A stretch of 64,000 nt of DNA, from positions 176,017 to 240,016 of the forward strand of contig NZ_CAUCSQ010000002.1 of assembly GCF_958445495.1 (NCBI RefSeq), read 5' to 3'. Under the pieces are notes generated by a model. It was not told where the DNA came from. It made no database searches and was given only the letters and a program-made list of their open reading frames with translations. Below, piece after piece: positions 42,433 through 51,925 of the stretch (position 1 is its first letter; each line of letters begins with the position of its first letter). Source of the DNA: an uncultured Bacteroides sp. Its GTDB lineage: Bacteria > Bacteroidota > Bacteroidia > Bacteroidales > Bacteroidaceae. Made by a program: the position numbers and the translations under genes.

Positions 42433-43941
42433 TCACTTACCGCCCCATTCAACAGCTTGTACTAAAGATTTATTATTGTCAAGCTCACTCTGCGGAATAG
42501 GCCATACATGGGATTTGGTCTCACCGATGTAATTATATTCAGAAAGCTTGTCATATTCTCCCCAACGTCTCAAATCGAAATAACGATGTCCCTCAAATGC
42601 CAGCTCTACCCGACGTTCATGTTTAATAAGCTCAAGAAGATTTCCCGCATTTTCAATTTCTTCATCCGTCACATGTGCCATTCCGACACTCGCACGTTCA
42701 CGAATTTGATTGATTAATCCTATTATTTCAGCTTTATTTCCGTTACTGTCCAACATCGCCAATGCTTCGGCACGCATTAAAAGTACATCAGCATAACGTA
42801 TCACGTAATAATCCTGATTGTCTGAGTTTTTTTCCGTTACCGTATAATCCTGATATTTATTGATATATCCGGTTATACCTCCGTCATCCCCTCTTTTAAA
42901 AACGAAATTATATCCCCATCTAGGATCTCTATTCACCGTTTCTTTCAATTCTTCCGGTGAATAAGAAGACTGTGCGACGGGATTTCCGTCTATATCGTAA
43001 TACTCATCCAACAAATCCTGAGTTACCACAATAGGAGTAAAAAATTCTTCATTATTCCGGGTAGAAAGGAAACCCCTCATTTGATTATCAGTACCATCTG
43101 CCGTCGCACTAAATCTTACGGAAAAAATGATTTCTTTACTGGTATTCCCGGCTTCACTGAACAACGTCAGATAATCATCTTCCAATTCATAGTCCAAAGC
43201 CATCACTTCTTCGGCAGCTTTGGCAGCCTCTTCCCACTTCTGGTTATACAAACAAATACGACATAATAAAGCCCATGCAGCTCCTTTGGTCGCGCGTCCC
43301 CGTTCTTCTTCCGAAACCGTGACCGGAAGAGCATCCGACTCTGCCACCTCTTTTAACTCATCCGTAATAAAATCTACAATATCGGCCTTAGGGCTCACGG
43401 GGATATATCCTGTCAATGTAGGTTCTTTGGAAAGGGGCACGTCCCGGAACAAAGATGTCAGATAGTTATAATAAAATGCACGCAAAAATTTAGCTTCTCC
43501 CACAATTCTATCCACGTCAGCTTGCTCTATCTTTTCTTCCCCCATCTGAGGAACATAATAAATAACTTCATTGCATCTGGCTATGCCTTTATAGCATACT
43601 TTCCAAACAATATCCACCAGCTCAAAAGAAGGAGACTGATTGCCCCAGCTTAAAGCATTTTCCGCCGGTGACCAGAACCACCACCCGCTACTTCCATCCG
43701 TAGTTCCGAATCCATCCAATGCCCTCGGATCACAGCTATTATAATAATTATAATACAATCCTTGTTGCTGGAGGACATTATAACAACCTGCCAACATGGC
43801 TTCTGCCTCTTCTTTATTATTCCAATATGTATCAACAGAAACAACAGACGGGTTTTCCTGCTCCAGAAAATCGGAACAAGAAGGTAATAAAACGCTTAAC
43901 CCCAAAATAAATATTGCGAACTGTATTTTTATCCTTTTCAT
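42433..43941 (-). CDS. SusD-like outer-membrane glycan-binding lipoprotein
   Basis: A 502-residue SusD homologue. Lipobox LPSC is followed by CSDFLEQENPSVVSVDTYWNN. The SusD/RagB helical core includes AMLAGCYNVL, CYKGIARCNEVIYYV, and the C-terminal RRVELAFEGHRYFDLRRWGE and SHVWPIPQSELDNN signatures. Aromatic-rich segments (GWWFWSPAENALSW) may contribute to the binding face. It forms a lid on the SusC barrel encoded 23 bases upstream. Confidence 0.95.
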   Translation of the reverse strand: MKRIKIQFAIFILGLSVLLPSCSDFLEQENPSVVSVDTYWNNKEEAEAMLAGCYNVLQQQGLYYNYYNSCDPRALDGFGTTDGSSGWWFWSPAENALSWGNQSPSFELVDIVWKVCYKGIARCNEVIYYVPQMGEEKIEQADVDRIVGEAKFLRAFYYNYLTSLFRDVPLSKEPTLTGYIPVSPKADIVDFITDELKEVAESDALPVTVSEEERGRATKGAAWALLCRICLYNQKWEEAAKAAEEVMALDYELEDDYLTLFSEAGNTSKEIIFSVRFSATADGTDNQMRGFLSTRNNEEFFTPIVVTQDLLDEYYDIDGNPVAQSSYSPEELKETVNRDPRWGYNFVFKRGDDGGITGYINKYQDYTVTEKNSDNQDYYVIRYADVLLMRAEALAMLDSNGNKAEIIGLINQIRERASVGMAHVTDEEIENAGNLLELIKHERRVELAFEGHRYFDLRRWGEYDKLSEYNYIGETKSHVWPIPQSELDNNKSLVQAVEWGGK

Positions 43942-43964
43942 AATGAAATGTTTGGTATTAAGAT

Positions 43965-46900
43965 TTATAAATTGATATTCAATCCTACAGAGAACGTTTT
44001 GGCATTCGGATAAGTAGAGTTGCGGCTATCCGTCGCATATTTTTCCGGATCATAATTTTCGATGCCGGTAATGGTAAACAAGTTCTGTGCAGAAATATAG
44101 ACCCGCAATCCTTGTATTTTTGCCTTACTTAACCAGTTTTTCGGGAAAGAATAACCCAGCTCAATATTTTTCATTCTCAAATAAGAAGCATTTTTAATCC
44201 AGAAAGAAGAGGGAAGAGAATTATACGCTACATTACCCAAACTGGGATAAGTGCCAAACGGATTTTCTGTTTCATGATATCTATTCCACATGGCTTCTGT
44301 AGCTCCGCCACCTATCGTCGGATAATCCATCATAATACGGTCTACCTTACCCACTCCCTGCAAGAATACCGAGAAATCAAAATTCTTATACCCGGCTGTA
44401 AGATTTAAACCATAAGTGATTTTCGGGAACGGGTTACCGATAATAGTACGGTCGGAATCGGTAATCTCGCCATCCGGTTTTCCATCCGGTCCACTAATAT
44501 CCAAAAAACGGATATCGCCAATACGAGGACTGCCAAAACCGACCGGAGCACTGTCTATCTGTTCTTGGGAGGTATATAGTCCATCGGCCACATATCCATA
44601 ATACGCGCCAATCGGATGTCCTGCCAGATTAATGGTCCACTCATCAATCCAGTCTTCACGTCCGCTGACACTTACTATCTCATTCTTTACTTGGCTGATA
44701 TTAAAATTAGCGCCGAATGTAAAATCATTCCAACGGTCATTATAACCCACGCTAAGTTCCCAACCTCTGTTTTTTACCTCTGCCGCATTTACATAAGGCG
44801 CCTCATCAACACCGATAATCGCACTTATAGGTAACTGAAGCAGAATGTCCGAAGAAATTTTATTGAAATAATCAAATGTTAAATTGAACTTATTATTTAA
44901 TAATACGATATCCAGCCCGACATTGGCCGTAGTGGTAGTTTCCCATTTTATATCGGGGTTGGCCGCACTGGCAAGAGCTGCCCCTAAAATTTTGTCTTCC
45001 CCCCACACATAATTATTCTTTCCCAAGGTATATGTCTGGTTATATGGATAATAACCGATATCCTGATTTCCCAATTTACCCCAGCTCGCACGTAGTTTCA
45101 AAGTATTCAAGATACGTAAATCTTGCAAAAAGGCTTCTTCCGCAATATTCCATCCGGCAGATACGGAAGGGAAATAACCGACCCGGTTCTTTTTAGGTAT
45201 CCTTGACGACTCGTCCCGACGAAGATTGGCCTCCAATAAATAACGGTTTTTATAGGCATAGTTGATTCTTCCGAAAAAAGAACGTAATGTAGCTTTTTCT
45301 TCCCGCCCATACGCTGATGTATTTTGTGCCACATCCATGGCATGTACGGTATTTGTCAGAAAATTCTCACCTTTAGTTTCCGAATATTTATTTCCATTAA
45401 ATTGCGTTGATTCTCCGACAAGAAGCCCGAATGAATGTTCGTCGGCAATATTAAAATTATAAGTGATTATATTCTCGTTAATCCACTGTTGCTGCAAGAC
45501 ACGTTGTTCTTCCAAGGCGGCAATACCTGTCGTGGTATATGTTCCGTCGGCTTTATAATGATTGTGCGTAGGGTCGAACGCCGAATAATTGGAAGAACTG
45601 TACTGGTAAGCGAAACTAGACTTGATATGTAAATTTTTAATCGGTTCAATATCTAAAAACACCTTACCATCGAATTTATATATTTTCTGGTCTGTCGGAA
45701 AAGTCGTTTGTTCTAACGGATTGGTCTGATAACTGGGAAATTGCGGATTTCCATCATATTGTCCCCAATAACCATTATTATATTTTACGGGAATAGTGGG
45801 ACGAGTATGGTCTACCACCTGGTTAAAAATATTCCAAGTACCACCCAGAGGTTCCGTTACCGTCTGATAACTGCCTGCCGTATTCATCCCCAAAGTTATT
45901 ATATTGAGATATTTAGTATCAGCATTCAATCGAAAATTCACTCTTTGCGTATCTGTTCCTTTCATAATACCTTCCTGGTCCATATATCCGACAGAAGCCA
46001 TGTATTTTGAGTTCTCCCCTCCACCTGTCATTGACAGATAATGGTTCTGGATAAAAGCGGCCCTAAAAATTTCTTTCATCCAGTTCGTATTGGCAAAATG
46101 CTCCGGATCAGACCCATTTCTCATCTTCTCAATCATCTCTGCCGTATAATTACGTTGAGGGGCATCTCCTCCCAATGCGTTATTTTCCTCATTAAATAAT
46201 GTAGCCCATTTCCAGGAATCAATATAGGACGGCAAAACCGTTGCTTTCTGAACGCCAAACGAACCACTGTACGAAAGCTTATTATTGGCTTCCGTTCCAC
46301 GTTTCGTTGTAATCAGAATGACACCATTCGCCGCTCTCACACCGTAAATGGCAGCAGAAGCCGCATCTTTCAATACCGAAATATTTTCAATATCATTAGG
46401 AGATACACTGCTGAGGCTTCCTTCTACTCCGTCAATTAAGATAAGCGGATTACTGTTGCCAAAAGTACCGATACCGCGAATGCGAATCTCAACATCGTCA
46501 TCTTTTCCGGGTTGAGCAGAAAAACTACTGACCGTAACTCCGCTCAAACGTCCCTGTAACAGACTAGACGTATTCGATACGGGAATATCTTTAATATCAT
46601 CTACGTGTACAGAAGCCACGGCACCCGTCAAATTGGCTTTTTTCTGCACTCCATAGGCAACCACTACCACTTCGTCCAAGGCCTCTGATGTTTCGTACAT
46701 TGTCACATCATATCTTTTCCGGTAATCATCGAGTACAATTTCCGTTGTTTTATACCCTACATAAGAAAAAACAAGCACGGCTTGTCCGGTTTGAGGGATA
46801 TCCAGCCGGTATGAACCATTAAGATTGGTTATAGTTCCATTGGTAGTTCCCTTTATCGAGACTGTGACTCCCGGAAGTCCTTCTCCATTAGCATCGGTGA

Positions 46901-47006
46901 CTTTTCCTTCTACCTTAACAGTTTGGGCAAATACAGGAAGAAGTCCAAACAAAAGAAAAACAAGAGGCAAATACAACCTCTTCCATTGTGTCTTTTTCTT
47001 ATTCAT
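43965..47006 (-). CDS. SusC-like TonB-dependent glycan importer
   Basis: A 1013-residue SusC/RagA protein. The signal peptide ends PVFAQ. Then comes the carboxypeptidase-like domain (GKVTDANGEGLPGVTVSIKG), a TonB box region (EALDEVVVVAYG), the SusC plug signature (GTFGNSNPLILIDGVEGSL) and a 22-strand barrel ending in FSVGLNINL. There is no STN domain, so it is a conventional PUL importer controlled by the HTCS. ATG 47006 is chosen since it opens the signal peptide; an upstream extension to 47114 would cross the promoter box at 47054. Confidence 0.95.
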   Translation of the reverse strand: MNKKKTQWKRLYLPLVFLLFGLLPVFAQTVKVEGKVTDANGEGLPGVTVSIKGTTNGTITNLNGSYRLDIPQTGQAVLVFSYVGYKTTEIVLDDYRKRYDVTMYETSEALDEVVVVAYGVQKKANLTGAVASVHVDDIKDIPVSNTSSLLQGRLSGVTVSSFSAQPGKDDDVEIRIRGIGTFGNSNPLILIDGVEGSLSSVSPNDIENISVLKDAASAAIYGVRAANGVILITTKRGTEANNKLSYSGSFGVQKATVLPSYIDSWKWATLFNEENNALGGDAPQRNYTAEMIEKMRNGSDPEHFANTNWMKEIFRAAFIQNHYLSMTGGGENSKYMASVGYMDQEGIMKGTDTQRVNFRLNADTKYLNIITLGMNTAGSYQTVTEPLGGTWNIFNQVVDHTRPTIPVKYNNGYWGQYDGNPQFPSYQTNPLEQTTFPTDQKIYKFDGKVFLDIEPIKNLHIKSSFAYQYSSSNYSAFDPTHNHYKADGTYTTTGIAALEEQRVLQQQWINENIITYNFNIADEHSFGLLVGESTQFNGNKYSETKGENFLTNTVHAMDVAQNTSAYGREEKATLRSFFGRINYAYKNRYLLEANLRRDESSRIPKKNRVGYFPSVSAGWNIAEEAFLQDLRILNTLKLRASWGKLGNQDIGYYPYNQTYTLGKNNYVWGEDKILGAALASAANPDIKWETTTTANVGLDIVLLNNKFNLTFDYFNKISSDILLQLPISAIIGVDEAPYVNAAEVKNRGWELSVGYNDRWNDFTFGANFNISQVKNEIVSVSGREDWIDEWTINLAGHPIGAYYGYVADGLYTSQEQIDSAPVGFGSPRIGDIRFLDISGPDGKPDGEITDSDRTIIGNPFPKITYGLNLTAGYKNFDFSVFLQGVGKVDRIMMDYPTIGGGATEAMWNRYHETENPFGTYPSLGNVAYNSLPSSFWIKNASYLRMKNIELGYSFPKNWLSKAKIQGLRVYISAQNLFTITGIENYDPEKYATDSRNSTYPNAKTFSVGLNINL

Positions 47007-47053
47007 AGTAACTAATTTTAAGTTGATAATAAGCCTATCGATTTCGGCATGTT

Positions 47054-47061
47054 CAAAGGTA
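47054..47061 (-). promoter_or_regulatory. Putative -7 box of the PUL susC gene
   Basis: Minus strand TACCTTTG, a TAnnTTTG match 48 bases before the ATG. The TTTG at 47088-47091 is 26 bases upstream of it, wider than the usual 19-21, as expected for an activator-dependent PUL promoter. Confidence 0.55.
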
Positions 47062-47262
47062 GAGTTTACGCATATAATAGTATAGCACAAAAGTGTCGTT
47101 TTATAACAACACAATTAAAACACTGAAAATCAGTTTAATAAAAATGCAATATTCTAAAATCGGTAATAGATATTCAAGTGTTTGTATCGATAATGTTGCC
47201 CTATAATAAAGTTTAATAACACTAATATAGTCCTCTAAAAGAAAGAATCAAAGAAAAATGCC

Positions 47263-47270
47263 TATTTTTG
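47263..47270 (+). promoter_or_regulatory. Putative -7 box of aroA
   Basis: TATTTTTG, 24 bases before the ATG at 47295. Its position excludes the in-frame TTG at 47268 as a start. Confidence 0.6.
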
Positions 47271-47294
47271 CCGTCTCAAACCAAAAAAGAAAAA

Positions 47295-48527
47295 ATGATG
47301 CTCTATAAACTCATTCCTCCTTCAGCGGTAAAAGCAACCGTGCAATTGCCGGCTTCTAAAAGTATCAGTAACCGCGCATTAATCATCAATGCGCTGGGGA
47401 AAGGAATTTATCCTCCCGAAAACCTGTCCGATTGCGATGATACGCAAGTGATGGTGAAAGCCCTCACCGAAGGAAAAGAGACGATTGACATCATGGCTGC
47501 GGGAACTGCCATGCGGTTTCTGACCGCTTATTTGAGCGTGACTCCGGGAGAACGGACAATCACAGGGACAGCACGCATGCAGCAACGCCCGATACGGATA
47601 TTAGTCAATGCGCTCCGTGAGCTAGGCGCTGAAATAGAATATGTCAACAAGGAAGGATATCCTCCCTTGCACATCAAGGGTACAGAACTGAAAGGGAATG
47701 AAATCACCCTGAAAGGAGATGTCAGCTCCCAGTATATATCTGCTTTGCTGATGCTCGGACCGGTACTCAAAGACGGATTGACCCTGCATTTGGACGGAGA
47801 GATTATCTCCCGCCCGTATATCAATCTTACGTTGCAACTGATGCAGGACTTCGGAGCCAAAGCTGCATGGACTTCTCCCGACAGCATTTCCGTCGCTCCC
47901 CAACTTTACCAAAGCATTCCTTTCAAAGTGGAAAGCGATTGGAGCGCTGCTTCTTATTGGTATCAGATTGCCGCCTTATCCCCCAAAGCGGAAATAGAGT
48001 TATCGGGATTATTTCATAACAGCTACCAGGGGGACAGCCGGGGAGCTGAGATTTTCTCACGCTTGGGGATAACCACCGAGTTTACTTCCCAAGGGGTAAA
48101 ACTGAAAAAAACGGGCAAAGCGCCGGAAAGGCTGGAAGAGGATTTTATTGATATCCCGGATTTGGCACAGACATTTGCCGTGACTTGCGCCCTGCTGGAT
48201 ATTCCTTTCCGATTCACGGGACTACAAAGCCTGAAAATCAAGGAGACCGACCGTATCGCCGCTCTGAAAGCCGAACTGAAAAAACTGGGATATATCATCG
48301 AGGAAGAGAATGACAGCATATTGACGTGGAAGGGCGGACGATGCGAACCGGAGACAACACCGGTGATTGACACTTACGAAGACCACCGGATGGCAATGGC
48401 ATTCGCACCGGCAGTTATCCGTTATCCCGACCTGCTCATCGCTGACCCGCAAGTTGTCAGCAAATCATATCCCGGATATTGGGAGGATTTGAAACTGGCA
48501 GGATTCCAGGTTATAAACGAAGGGTAA
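47295..48527 (+). CDS. aroA: 3-phosphoshikimate 1-carboxyvinyltransferase (EPSP synthase)
   Basis: A 410-residue EPSP synthase, the shortened form usual in Bacteroidota. Hallmarks are LPASKSISNRALIINALG, AGTAMRFLTAYLSV, GDVSSQYISALLML, VESDWSAASYWY and IDTYEDHRMAMAFAP. It transfers enolpyruvyl from PEP to shikimate-3-phosphate in the chorismate pathway. Two adjacent ATGs (47295, 47298) are both possible. It is divergent from the PUL and marks the right edge of that locus. Confidence 0.95.
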   Translation: MMLYKLIPPSAVKATVQLPASKSISNRALIINALGKGIYPPENLSDCDDTQVMVKALTEGKETIDIMAAGTAMRFLTAYLSVTPGERTITGTARMQQRPIRILVNALRELGAEIEYVNKEGYPPLHIKGTELKGNEITLKGDVSSQYISALLMLGPVLKDGLTLHLDGEIISRPYINLTLQLMQDFGAKAAWTSPDSISVAPQLYQSIPFKVESDWSAASYWYQIAALSPKAEIELSGLFHNSYQGDSRGAEIFSRLGITTEFTSQGVKLKKTGKAPERLEEDFIDIPDLAQTFAVTCALLDIPFRFTGLQSLKIKETDRIAALKAELKKLGYIIEEENDSILTWKGGRCEPETTPVIDTYEDHRMAMAFAPAVIRYPDLLIADPQVVSKSYPGYWEDLKLAGFQVINEG

Positions 48528-48540
48528 TTCACATACATTT

Positions 48541-49110
48541 GTGGAAGATTTCAATAAATACACTTCTCATGTCAACTATTCCCCTATTGTAGATTTTGTC
48601 CTGCAACAGGGGAAACGGATTTATTACAAGAAAGGGGACTATTTTTCCCGCCAGGGGGAAACATGCAGAATGATGGGATTCGTCACTAACGGTTCTTTCC
48701 GGTACTGTTGTACTAATAATGAAGGGGAGAGGCGTATCGTCGGATATACTTTCGACCATTCTTTTGTCGGCAATTATCCGGCATTTCAGTTACAGGACAA
48801 ATCGAATGTAAACATACAGGCGTTATGCGACTGTTCGGTGTATGTAATCGATTATCGGCAAATGGCGGATTTCTACGAGACCAATGACGACCACCAGAAA
48901 TTGGGGCGCCGCATTGCAGAGACTTTGCTATGGGAGGTTTACGACCGGATGATTTCAATATACAGCCAGACACCGGAAGAGCGTTATCTCGACATTATCA
49001 CCCGTTGTCCCGATTTGCTGAAACTGATTACGCTAAAAGAACTGGCTTCTTATCTTTTGATTCGCCCCGAAACATTAAGCCGTATCCGAAGAAAAATCGT
49101 GCGCCAATAA
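48541..49110 (+). CDS. Crp/Fnr family transcriptional regulator
   Basis: A 189-residue regulator: cyclic-nucleotide-binding-like beta roll (KKGDYFSRQGETCRMMGFVTNG, then HSFVGNYPAFQLQDKSNVNI) and a C-terminal HTH (TLKELASYLLIRPETLSRIRRK). No Fnr-type cysteine cluster is evident in the N-terminus. The first in-frame codon is GTG at 48541, 13 bases after aroA's stop, and the first possible internal ATG would cut into the beta roll, so the GTG start is accepted. It may be cotranscribed with aroA. Ligand unknown. Confidence 0.85.
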   Translation: MEDFNKYTSHVNYSPIVDFVLQQGKRIYYKKGDYFSRQGETCRMMGFVTNGSFRYCCTNNEGERRIVGYTFDHSFVGNYPAFQLQDKSNVNIQALCDCSVYVIDYRQMADFYETNDDHQKLGRRIAETLLWEVYDRMISIYSQTPEERYLDIITRCPDLLKLITLKELASYLLIRPETLSRIRRKIVRQ

Positions 49111-49137
49111 AATCTTGATTGAAATCAAGATTTTATT
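49109..49137 (+). terminator. Terminator after the Crp/Fnr gene
   Basis: AATCTTGATT (49111-49120) pairs with AATCAAGATT (49123-49132) with a very short loop and is followed by TTATTG, immediately after the stop codon. Confidence 0.6.
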
Positions 49138-49150
49138 GTTCCTCTCCCTT

Positions 49151-49158
49151 TATTTTTG
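49151..49158 (+). promoter_or_regulatory. Putative -7 box of the SDR gene
   Basis: TATTTTTG, 27 bases before the ATG at 49185, just after the upstream terminator. Confidence 0.6.
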
Positions 49159-49184
49159 CGGGCAAATAAAGTAAATGGCATTTC

Positions 49185-49901
49185 ATGAAAAAGATGATAA
49201 TTATAGGAGCGACCTCCGGAATCGGCCGCGGATTGGCGGAAATTTATTCCCAAGAGGATTATATTGTCGGCATCATCGGCCGTAGAGAACACTTATTAAG
49301 GGAGGTATGTGCCTGGAATAAAAACAAATTATTCTATCAAGTGTGTGACATTACCGATACACAGGCTACGGTTTCATCCCTTGAGGCACTTATTCAAAAA
49401 ACGGGCGGAATGGACATACTGATTATTTGTGCCGGAACCGGAGAACTGAATCCCGGACTATCTTACCAACTGGAAGAGCCGACCCTGCTGACTAACGTAC
49501 TAGGATTCACCAACCTGGCAGATTGGGGATTCCGGTATTTCGAACGGCAAAAAGGAGGACATCTGGTTACCATTTCTTCCGTCGGAGGAATACGAGGCAG
49601 CGGCATCGCTCCTGCCTACAATGCATCAAAAGCTTACCAAATCAACTATATGGAGGGGTTACGGCAGAAAGCCGCCCAATCTCATGCTCCTATTTATACG
49701 ACTGATATCCGCCCCGGATTCGTAGACACTGCTATGGCGAAAGGAGAAGGATTGTTTTGGGTAACTCCTGTTGATAAGGCTGTGAAACAAATCAAAAGGG
49801 CTGTTACCCAAAAACGAAAAGTAGCTTTCATCTCCAGAAGATGGAAATATGTGGCTATATTGTTCCGACTTTTGCCATCCTCCATTTACTGTCGGATGTA
49901 A
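49185..49901 (+). CDS. Short-chain dehydrogenase/reductase
   Basis: A 238-residue SDR with the classical GATSGIGRGLAEIY cofactor motif at residues 8-21 and the catalytic Ser/Tyr/Lys in TISSVGG...PAYNASKAYQINY. A basic residue (GRREH) after the second beta strand suggests NADP preference. Cytoplasmic; the substrate is unknown. It has its own promoter-like box. A perfect 18-base palindrome lies six bases after the stop. Confidence 0.88.
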   Translation: MKKMIIIGATSGIGRGLAEIYSQEDYIVGIIGRREHLLREVCAWNKNKLFYQVCDITDTQATVSSLEALIQKTGGMDILIICAGTGELNPGLSYQLEEPTLLTNVLGFTNLADWGFRYFERQKGGHLVTISSVGGIRGSGIAPAYNASKAYQINYMEGLRQKAAQSHAPIYTTDIRPGFVDTAMAKGEGLFWVTPVDKAVKQIKRAVTQKRKVAFISRRWKYVAILFRLLPSSIYCRM

Positions 49902-49906
49902 CGGCA

Positions 49907-49924
49907 AACCGGTTATAACCGGTT
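49907..49924. repeat. Perfect 18-base palindrome AACCGGTTATAACCGGTT
   Basis: Both strands read the same across 49907-49924, six bases after the SDR stop. No T run follows, so a terminator is unlikely unless weak. It could be an operator or a cruciform-forming site. Confidence 0.7.
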
Positions 49925-49985
49925 GCATAGGAGAAAAACTTTTCCGATTTCCGTATCTTCATGAAGATAATCCACAGGAATTCAT

Positions 49986-49993
49986 TACATTTG
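49986..49993 (+). promoter_or_regulatory. Putative -7 box of the GNAT-YoaP gene
   Basis: TACATTTG, with the ATG 86 bases downstream at 50079. Confidence 0.5.
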
Positions 49994-50078
49994 TATTTTA
50001 TAGACTGTCAATTTGCCGATAGAAACCATGACTGTCATACCGGCCGGCTGATGCATCCGACTTGAAACAAGGACATAT

Positions 50079-50828
50079 ATGAATACTGATTTCGTGAATC
50101 TAACAATAGAGAATTTTTCCGATGAGCATTTATGTTGCATTATCCGCAGTAAAAAGCCTCATCCGGGGGTTGACGCAAAACGGCAATGGCTTGCCGACCG
50201 GCTGAATGAAGGCCATGTATTCAGAAAGTTGAATGCAAAAGCTACGGTCTTTATCGAATATGCTCCTCTTGAAACAGCATGGGTTCCCGTAACGGGTGAC
50301 AACTACTATTATTTGTACTGTTTATGGGTATCAGGCAGTCCCAGGGGAAACGGGTACGGGAGTTCATTGATGGAGTACTGTATAACCGATGCCAAAGAAA
50401 AAGGCAAATCCGGCATTTGTATGCTCGGAGCAAAAAAACAGAAAAGTTGGCTTTCAGACCAATCGTTTGCAAGAAAATTCGGTTTTGAGGTTGTTGACAC
50501 CACCGGCAACGGATATGAATTGCTCGCTCTTTCTTTTGACGGGACAATGCCGAAGTTCGCCCCCAATGCCCAGAAACTGAAAATAGAAAACGAAGAACTG
50601 ACGATTTATTATGACATGCAATGTCCCTATATTTATCAATACATCGAGATAATCAAACAATATTGTGAAACAAATGGGATTCCGGTTTCTTTCAACCAAG
50701 TGGACACGCTGGAAAAAGCAAAACAACTGCCGTGTGTTTTTAACAATTTTGCCGTGTTTTACAAAGGCATCTTCGAGACTGTAAATTTACCGAATATCGA
50801 CTATTTAAAACGAATACTCAAAAAATAA
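50079..50828 (+). CDS. GNAT N-acetyltransferase with C-terminal YoaP-like domain
   Basis: A 249-residue protein. The N-terminal ~160 residues are a GNAT fold with the acetyl-CoA loop VSGSPRGNGYGSSLMEYC. The C-terminal ~75 residues (ENEELTIYYDMQCPYIYQYIEI onward, with NNFAVFYKGIF) match the YoaP extension, a thioredoxin-like module with a single Cys in place of CxxC. The combination has been annotated as YoaP-type acetyltransferase in several bacteria, but its substrate is unknown. A strong hairpin terminator follows the stop. Confidence 0.82.
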   Translation: MNTDFVNLTIENFSDEHLCCIIRSKKPHPGVDAKRQWLADRLNEGHVFRKLNAKATVFIEYAPLETAWVPVTGDNYYYLYCLWVSGSPRGNGYGSSLMEYCITDAKEKGKSGICMLGAKKQKSWLSDQSFARKFGFEVVDTTGNGYELLALSFDGTMPKFAPNAQKLKIENEELTIYYDMQCPYIYQYIEIIKQYCETNGIPVSFNQVDTLEKAKQLPCVFNNFAVFYKGIFETVNLPNIDYLKRILKK

Positions 50829-50831
50829 AAG

Positions 50832-50875
50832 TACAATCCTGCCCGTTGGTAAAGAAAAGCAGGATTGTATTTTAT
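50832..50875 (+). terminator. Terminator after the GNAT-YoaP gene
   Basis: TACAATCCTGC (50832-50842) pairs with GCAGGATTGTA (50859-50869), followed by TTTTATC. Confidence 0.85.
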
Positions 50876-50883
50876 CTGTTCCA

Positions 50884-51882
50884 TCAATAGGATTCCTCAT
50901 TCGCCAGTTTCCACATATTCAGAAAAGAAGCTTTGGTGATTTCCACTATTTTATCCCAGTTCAACCGGTCTGCATGGTCGGAAGGCTGGTGATAGTCAGG
51001 ATGCCCGTCCGTATGATACCAGATAATCGGAATGCCTGCTTTTGCAAACGAGCCGTTGTCACTTCCTCCTACCGGATGTTCCCAGGCACGGTAATCCGGC
51101 TCTAACTGCAAACCGTATTTTCCGATATCTTCTTTCAGCCAGTCGCCAAAAGCCGGATAAGCGGCTGTATAGAAATAAACGACCTGTTTGGGTTGCTGAG
51201 GTTTATTGTTGCGCCCAATCATATCGAAATTCAGATATCCTTTGATTTGGGACAGGAACGAGCAGGTTTGTACAAAATATTCAGAACCGAGCAATCCTTT
51301 TTCTTCTCCGTCCCAGAAAGCAAAAATTACATTCCTTTCGGGTTGTTGTCCGCTGGCGACAAAAGCGCGGGCAATCTGTAGCACTGCCGATACGCCGGAA
51401 GCATTATCGTCAGCGCCATTGTATATCCGGTCGCCTTCGAGCGCAGGGTCAACACCCAAATGGTCAAAATGAGCTCCTACAATCACATATTCTTCCGTAT
51501 TCTTACCGGGAATCATTCCCAAAACATTCCGCATGGAGAGCTTCCGATGGACTTCCTGCTTTAATTTGGCTATGGAATCGGGATGTACTTCCCAACGTCC
51601 TTTTTTCTGACGTTCTTTACGACAAGCCTCAAAAGGCTGGAAGTAATTGTCTGCCAAAGGCGGGATTCCCATCCATCGCAATAAAGAGGCAATATACTCC
51701 GAAGAGACACGTGAACCGTGGAAACCGGCTTCACGCCCTTGCAATTCATCGCCTGCCAAAAAGTTGACAGTGGCTTCGGCGGAGGAACGATTAATCGTAT
51801 TCAATCCTTTTTCCAAAGAAGATTGAGCCAAAATAACGTTTCCGGCAAACAGGAACGCTAACAGTAAAAAATCTTTTTTCAT
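50884..51882 (-). CDS. M28 family zinc aminopeptidase, secreted
   Basis: A 332-residue secreted metallopeptidase with signal peptide ending VILAQ. Two-zinc ligands are visible in order: IVGAHFDHLGVD (His, Asp), YNGADDNASGV (Asp), WDGEEKGLLGSEYF (Glu, with catalytic Glu next to it), LNFDMIGR (Asp) and IPIIWYHTDGHPDYHQPSDH (His). This is the full M28 set, so an active periplasmic or secreted aminopeptidase is expected. Transcribed on the minus strand, 43 bases after the LRR lipoprotein gene. Confidence 0.92.
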   Translation of the reverse strand: MKKDFLLLAFLFAGNVILAQSSLEKGLNTINRSSAEATVNFLAGDELQGREAGFHGSRVSSEYIASLLRWMGIPPLADNYFQPFEACRKERQKKGRWEVHPDSIAKLKQEVHRKLSMRNVLGMIPGKNTEEYVIVGAHFDHLGVDPALEGDRIYNGADDNASGVSAVLQIARAFVASGQQPERNVIFAFWDGEEKGLLGSEYFVQTCSFLSQIKGYLNFDMIGRNNKPQQPKQVVYFYTAAYPAFGDWLKEDIGKYGLQLEPDYRAWEHPVGGSDNGSFAKAGIPIIWYHTDGHPDYHQPSDHADRLNWDKIVEITKASFLNMWKLANEESY

Positions 51883-51925
51883 TATACTTCAAATTTAGTC
51901 AGTCGTTTTCATTCATCGGTGAGGT

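Noticed and set aside
48534..48541. TACATTTG resembling a -7 box at the start of the Crp/Fnr gene
   Set aside because: It ends on the first base of the GTG start codon and no later start fits the protein, so a transcript from it would lack the start. Cotranscription with aroA is more likely.
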